NCBI RefSeq assembly: GCF_004006665.1
Contig: NZ_QOCL01000003.1
Location: 496,001-560,000, forward strand
Length of the DNA: 64,000 nucleotides
Direction of reading: 5' to 3'
Origin: Halobacteriovorax sp. HLS
Lineage (GTDB): Bacteria; Bdellovibrionota; Bacteriovoracia; Bacteriovoracales; Bacteriovoracaceae
The position numbers and the translations under genes are program-made. Below the pieces are notes generated by a model. It saw nothing but the letters and a program-made list of their open reading frames with translations, made no database searches and was not told the DNA's origin. Positions 62,506 to 64,000 of this stretch are shown here, piece after piece (the first letter of the stretch is position 1; each line of letters opens with the position of its first letter).

Positions 62506-63901
62506 AATGACTTGGTAGTGTTATAGTGAAAGCTGTATTTGGTAGTGCACTAAACTCTACACTTCCTAAGTTCTTTGATATTAATTGCGTCACAGAATAT
62601 AGTCCTACCTTCTCACTCTCCTGTGACATCATAGATCCATAAATAAGGTCCTCATCAGCGCCTTGTCCACAATCTTCAATTACAAGAATAATATTACTAT
62701 CGCTTTTACGAGTCGAAACCCTGAGCCACTTTTTGTCACATTCTAATTTGATCAAATGATCAATTGAATTTTCAACTAAATTAAAAACACATTGAATAAT
62801 TTCGTACTCTAGAGCATGGACAGTATGATCTTTAGAAATATCAAAGATAACCTCAATATTATTTTCTAAGAATTTATTTAAAAAATATAACTCAATTGCA
62901 TGTTGTATATTTTCGGCCTGAAATGTACTTACAACAGTTTTCTCTTTACTTTGTATCAACTTCTTCATGCTTAGAGTTGTAGAGCTGATTCGCTTTACTG
63001 ACTCCTCTATCTCTCTGGCCTCTTCTTGAACTAAGGCCTCACGAGATTTCTTAGTCAGGATTCTAGCGCTAGAAGATATAATAGAAAGTGGGTTATTTAT
63101 TAAGTGTGCAAGGTTTTCAGAAAGATTTCCTATCGTATCATTTACGGATCTTGACTGGATATTTCTACTTTCCATAAGCAAGCGATTTGCCATTGTATTA
63201 ATCCCCTGCTCGAGTTTCACAAAGTCACTAAATTTAGACGCTTCTACTTCTGATGAAGATAATGTTTCAATACTAAAGTTATTAACATAGTCAGAAACAA
63301 CTGCAATACTCCTACTAATATGATTAGACAAAGAGACTGTTAACCATGAAATTAACCCTCCAAAGAAAATCACAAACAATATATTTATAACTAGTATATT
63401 AAAGAGAATCCTCTCTTTATATTTTAATAAGAATTGAGATATCACAAGAGCATCGAAGTACATCTGTTCACTATCATCCATCATTTGTGATATTTCTTCT
63501 GAGCTAGAAATATTTTCAAGGCCTTGAATTCTCTCGTTCTGACTGGAGTATAGATTGTGAAACATCTTTAAGTGATTATTGTACTTTGAGTCGCCCTTAA
63601 CAAAGAGTGACTGATAGGTTTTTCCTATCGTTTCATATAATTGTTTTGATGAAGATTTGATTGCAGAGAAATCTACATCTTTTTCATAGCGATACTCTAA
63701 TGACAATTTTTGGAATATTACTTGCTGCTCAAGTGCTAGATCAGCATAGCTATGGGCCTCAATGATTTGAGTATCAATTTCTTTAGTTACTTTTCTACTA
63801 AGAAAGAAAAGGGCCGAAAGAACTAAAATCATCAAAGAAAAAATCAAGAATATTCGTTGAATCAGGAAATTCCGAATATTCATAGGTTTATTAAAAATCA
63901 T
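62489..63901 (-). CDS. Membrane sensor histidine kinase
   Basis: 471 residues. Two membrane spans (about 18-36 and 165-189) enclose a helical periplasmic sensor domain of about 125 residues; a HAMP-like segment follows, then H266 in LAHLINNPL and the ATPase domain with NLVENSIDHL, IEDCGQGAD and VGLYSV. The start ATG at 63901 is fixed by a TATAAT ending 6 bases upstream and no ribosome binding site; a TTG two codons earlier is rejected. It converges with the single-domain receiver, a likely cognate partner. Confidence 0.9.
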   Translation of the reverse strand: MIFNKPMNIRNFLIQRIFLIFSLMILVLSALFFLSRKVTKEIDTQIIEAHSYADLALEQQVIFQKLSLEYRYEKDVDFSAIKSSSKQLYETIGKTYQSLFVKGDSKYNNHLKMFHNLYSSQNERIQGLENISSSEEISQMMDDSEQMYFDALVISQFLLKYKERILFNILVINILFVIFFGGLISWLTVSLSNHISRSIAVVSDYVNNFSIETLSSSEVEASKFSDFVKLEQGINTMANRLLMESRNIQSRSVNDTIGNLSENLAHLINNPLSIISSSARILTKKSREALVQEEAREIEESVKRISSTTLSMKKLIQSKEKTVVSTFQAENIQHAIELYFLNKFLENNIEVIFDISKDHTVHALEYEIIQCVFNLVENSIDHLIKLECDKKWLRVSTRKSDSNIILVIEDCGQGADEDLIYGSMMSQESEKVGLYSVTQLISKNLGSVEFSALPNTAFTITLPSHSIFES

Positions 63902-63907
63902 AATCAA

Positions 63908-63913
63908 ATTATA
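63908..63913 (-). promoter_or_regulatory. -10 element at the histidine kinase start
   Basis: Minus-strand TATAAT ends 6 bases before the ATG at 63901, predicting a leaderless mRNA. Confidence 0.6.
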
Positions 63914-63960
63914 TTCTGGAATAAGAATTAAACAATATATATGAAGTCAAAAGATTAAAA

Positions 63961-64000
63961 ATGAAGATTACCTTACAGATAGATTACCTTAATATTAAGA
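63961..64000 (+). CDS. Possible start of a gene cut by the window edge
   Basis: An ATG at 63961 opens a frame that runs to the end of the window (13 codons, MKITLQIDYLNIK). There is no ribosome binding site. Within it AGATTACCTTA is repeated at 63965 and 63981. Too short to judge. Confidence 0.2.
   Translation, partial: MKITLQIDYLNIK

Noticed and set aside
63902-63907. TTG start of the membrane kinase
   Set aside because: It falls between the -10 element and the ATG, at positions not expected to be transcribed.

Overview
This window looks like chromosome from a low-GC predatory bacterium of the Bacteriovorax/Halobacteriovorax type (Bdellovibrionota). That is inferred from the AT-rich sequence, the diderm gene content (beta-barrel proteins, outer-membrane-type lipoproteins, a Kdo-transferase-like enzyme), the many secreted proteins and protease-related genes, and the dense two-component and HD-domain signalling. 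No rRNA, insertion sequence, prophage or CRISPR array is visible. No gene-free stretch exceeds 300 bases.

Layout: (1) 1-3.8 kb: ftsH (cut by the window edge) and tilS, a CAU-anticodon tRNA, a CheY-like receiver and a HAD-type lipoprotein. (2) 4.0-9.3 kb: an outer-membrane barrel overlapping a 931-residue lipoprotein, a Kazal-type inhibitor lipoprotein and an FAD oxidoreductase. (3) 9.4-23.6 kb: tex, a fadI-fadJ-permease operon, small secreted proteins, a Flp-like pilin, a Kdo-transferase-like gene and two barrels. (4) 23.7-34.8 kb: a GYF_2 protein, then a replication/repair run tmk-holB-ricT-sbcD-sbcC, and asnS with a PfkB sugar/nucleoside kinase on the other strand. (5) 35-46.6 kb: a histone-H1-like repeat protein, YceI, yaaA, a membrane PilZ protein, rsmJ, a single-chain glycine decarboxylase P-protein, a receiver-TPR protein, a 5'-nucleotidase and a solute-binding protein. 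(6) 46.7-55.6 kb: rlmF, secreted Cache, caspase-like and papain-like proteins, a DEAD-box helicase, a RluA-type pseudouridine synthase and a large SDR. (7) 55.6-64 kb: a signalling island with two histidine kinases, receiver proteins and HD/HD-GYP proteins.

Three patterns cut across the gene list. First, seven genes have a TATAAT or TATACT hexamer ending 6-7 nt before the start codon and lack a ribosome binding site, which is the layout of leaderless mRNA. Second, several other genes (Kazal inhibitor, GYF_2 protein, tmk, YceI, the 42277 gene) have long inverted repeats that cover the ribosome binding site or start codon. Third, five of twelve convergent gene pairs interlock their stop codons in the same four bases (YTAR), leaving no room for a terminator. 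The most unusual proteins are a secreted protein with a caspase-like His/Cys pair next to a secreted papain-like protease that has no propeptide, and the signalling island. All functional statements rest on motif recognition by eye, without database searches.
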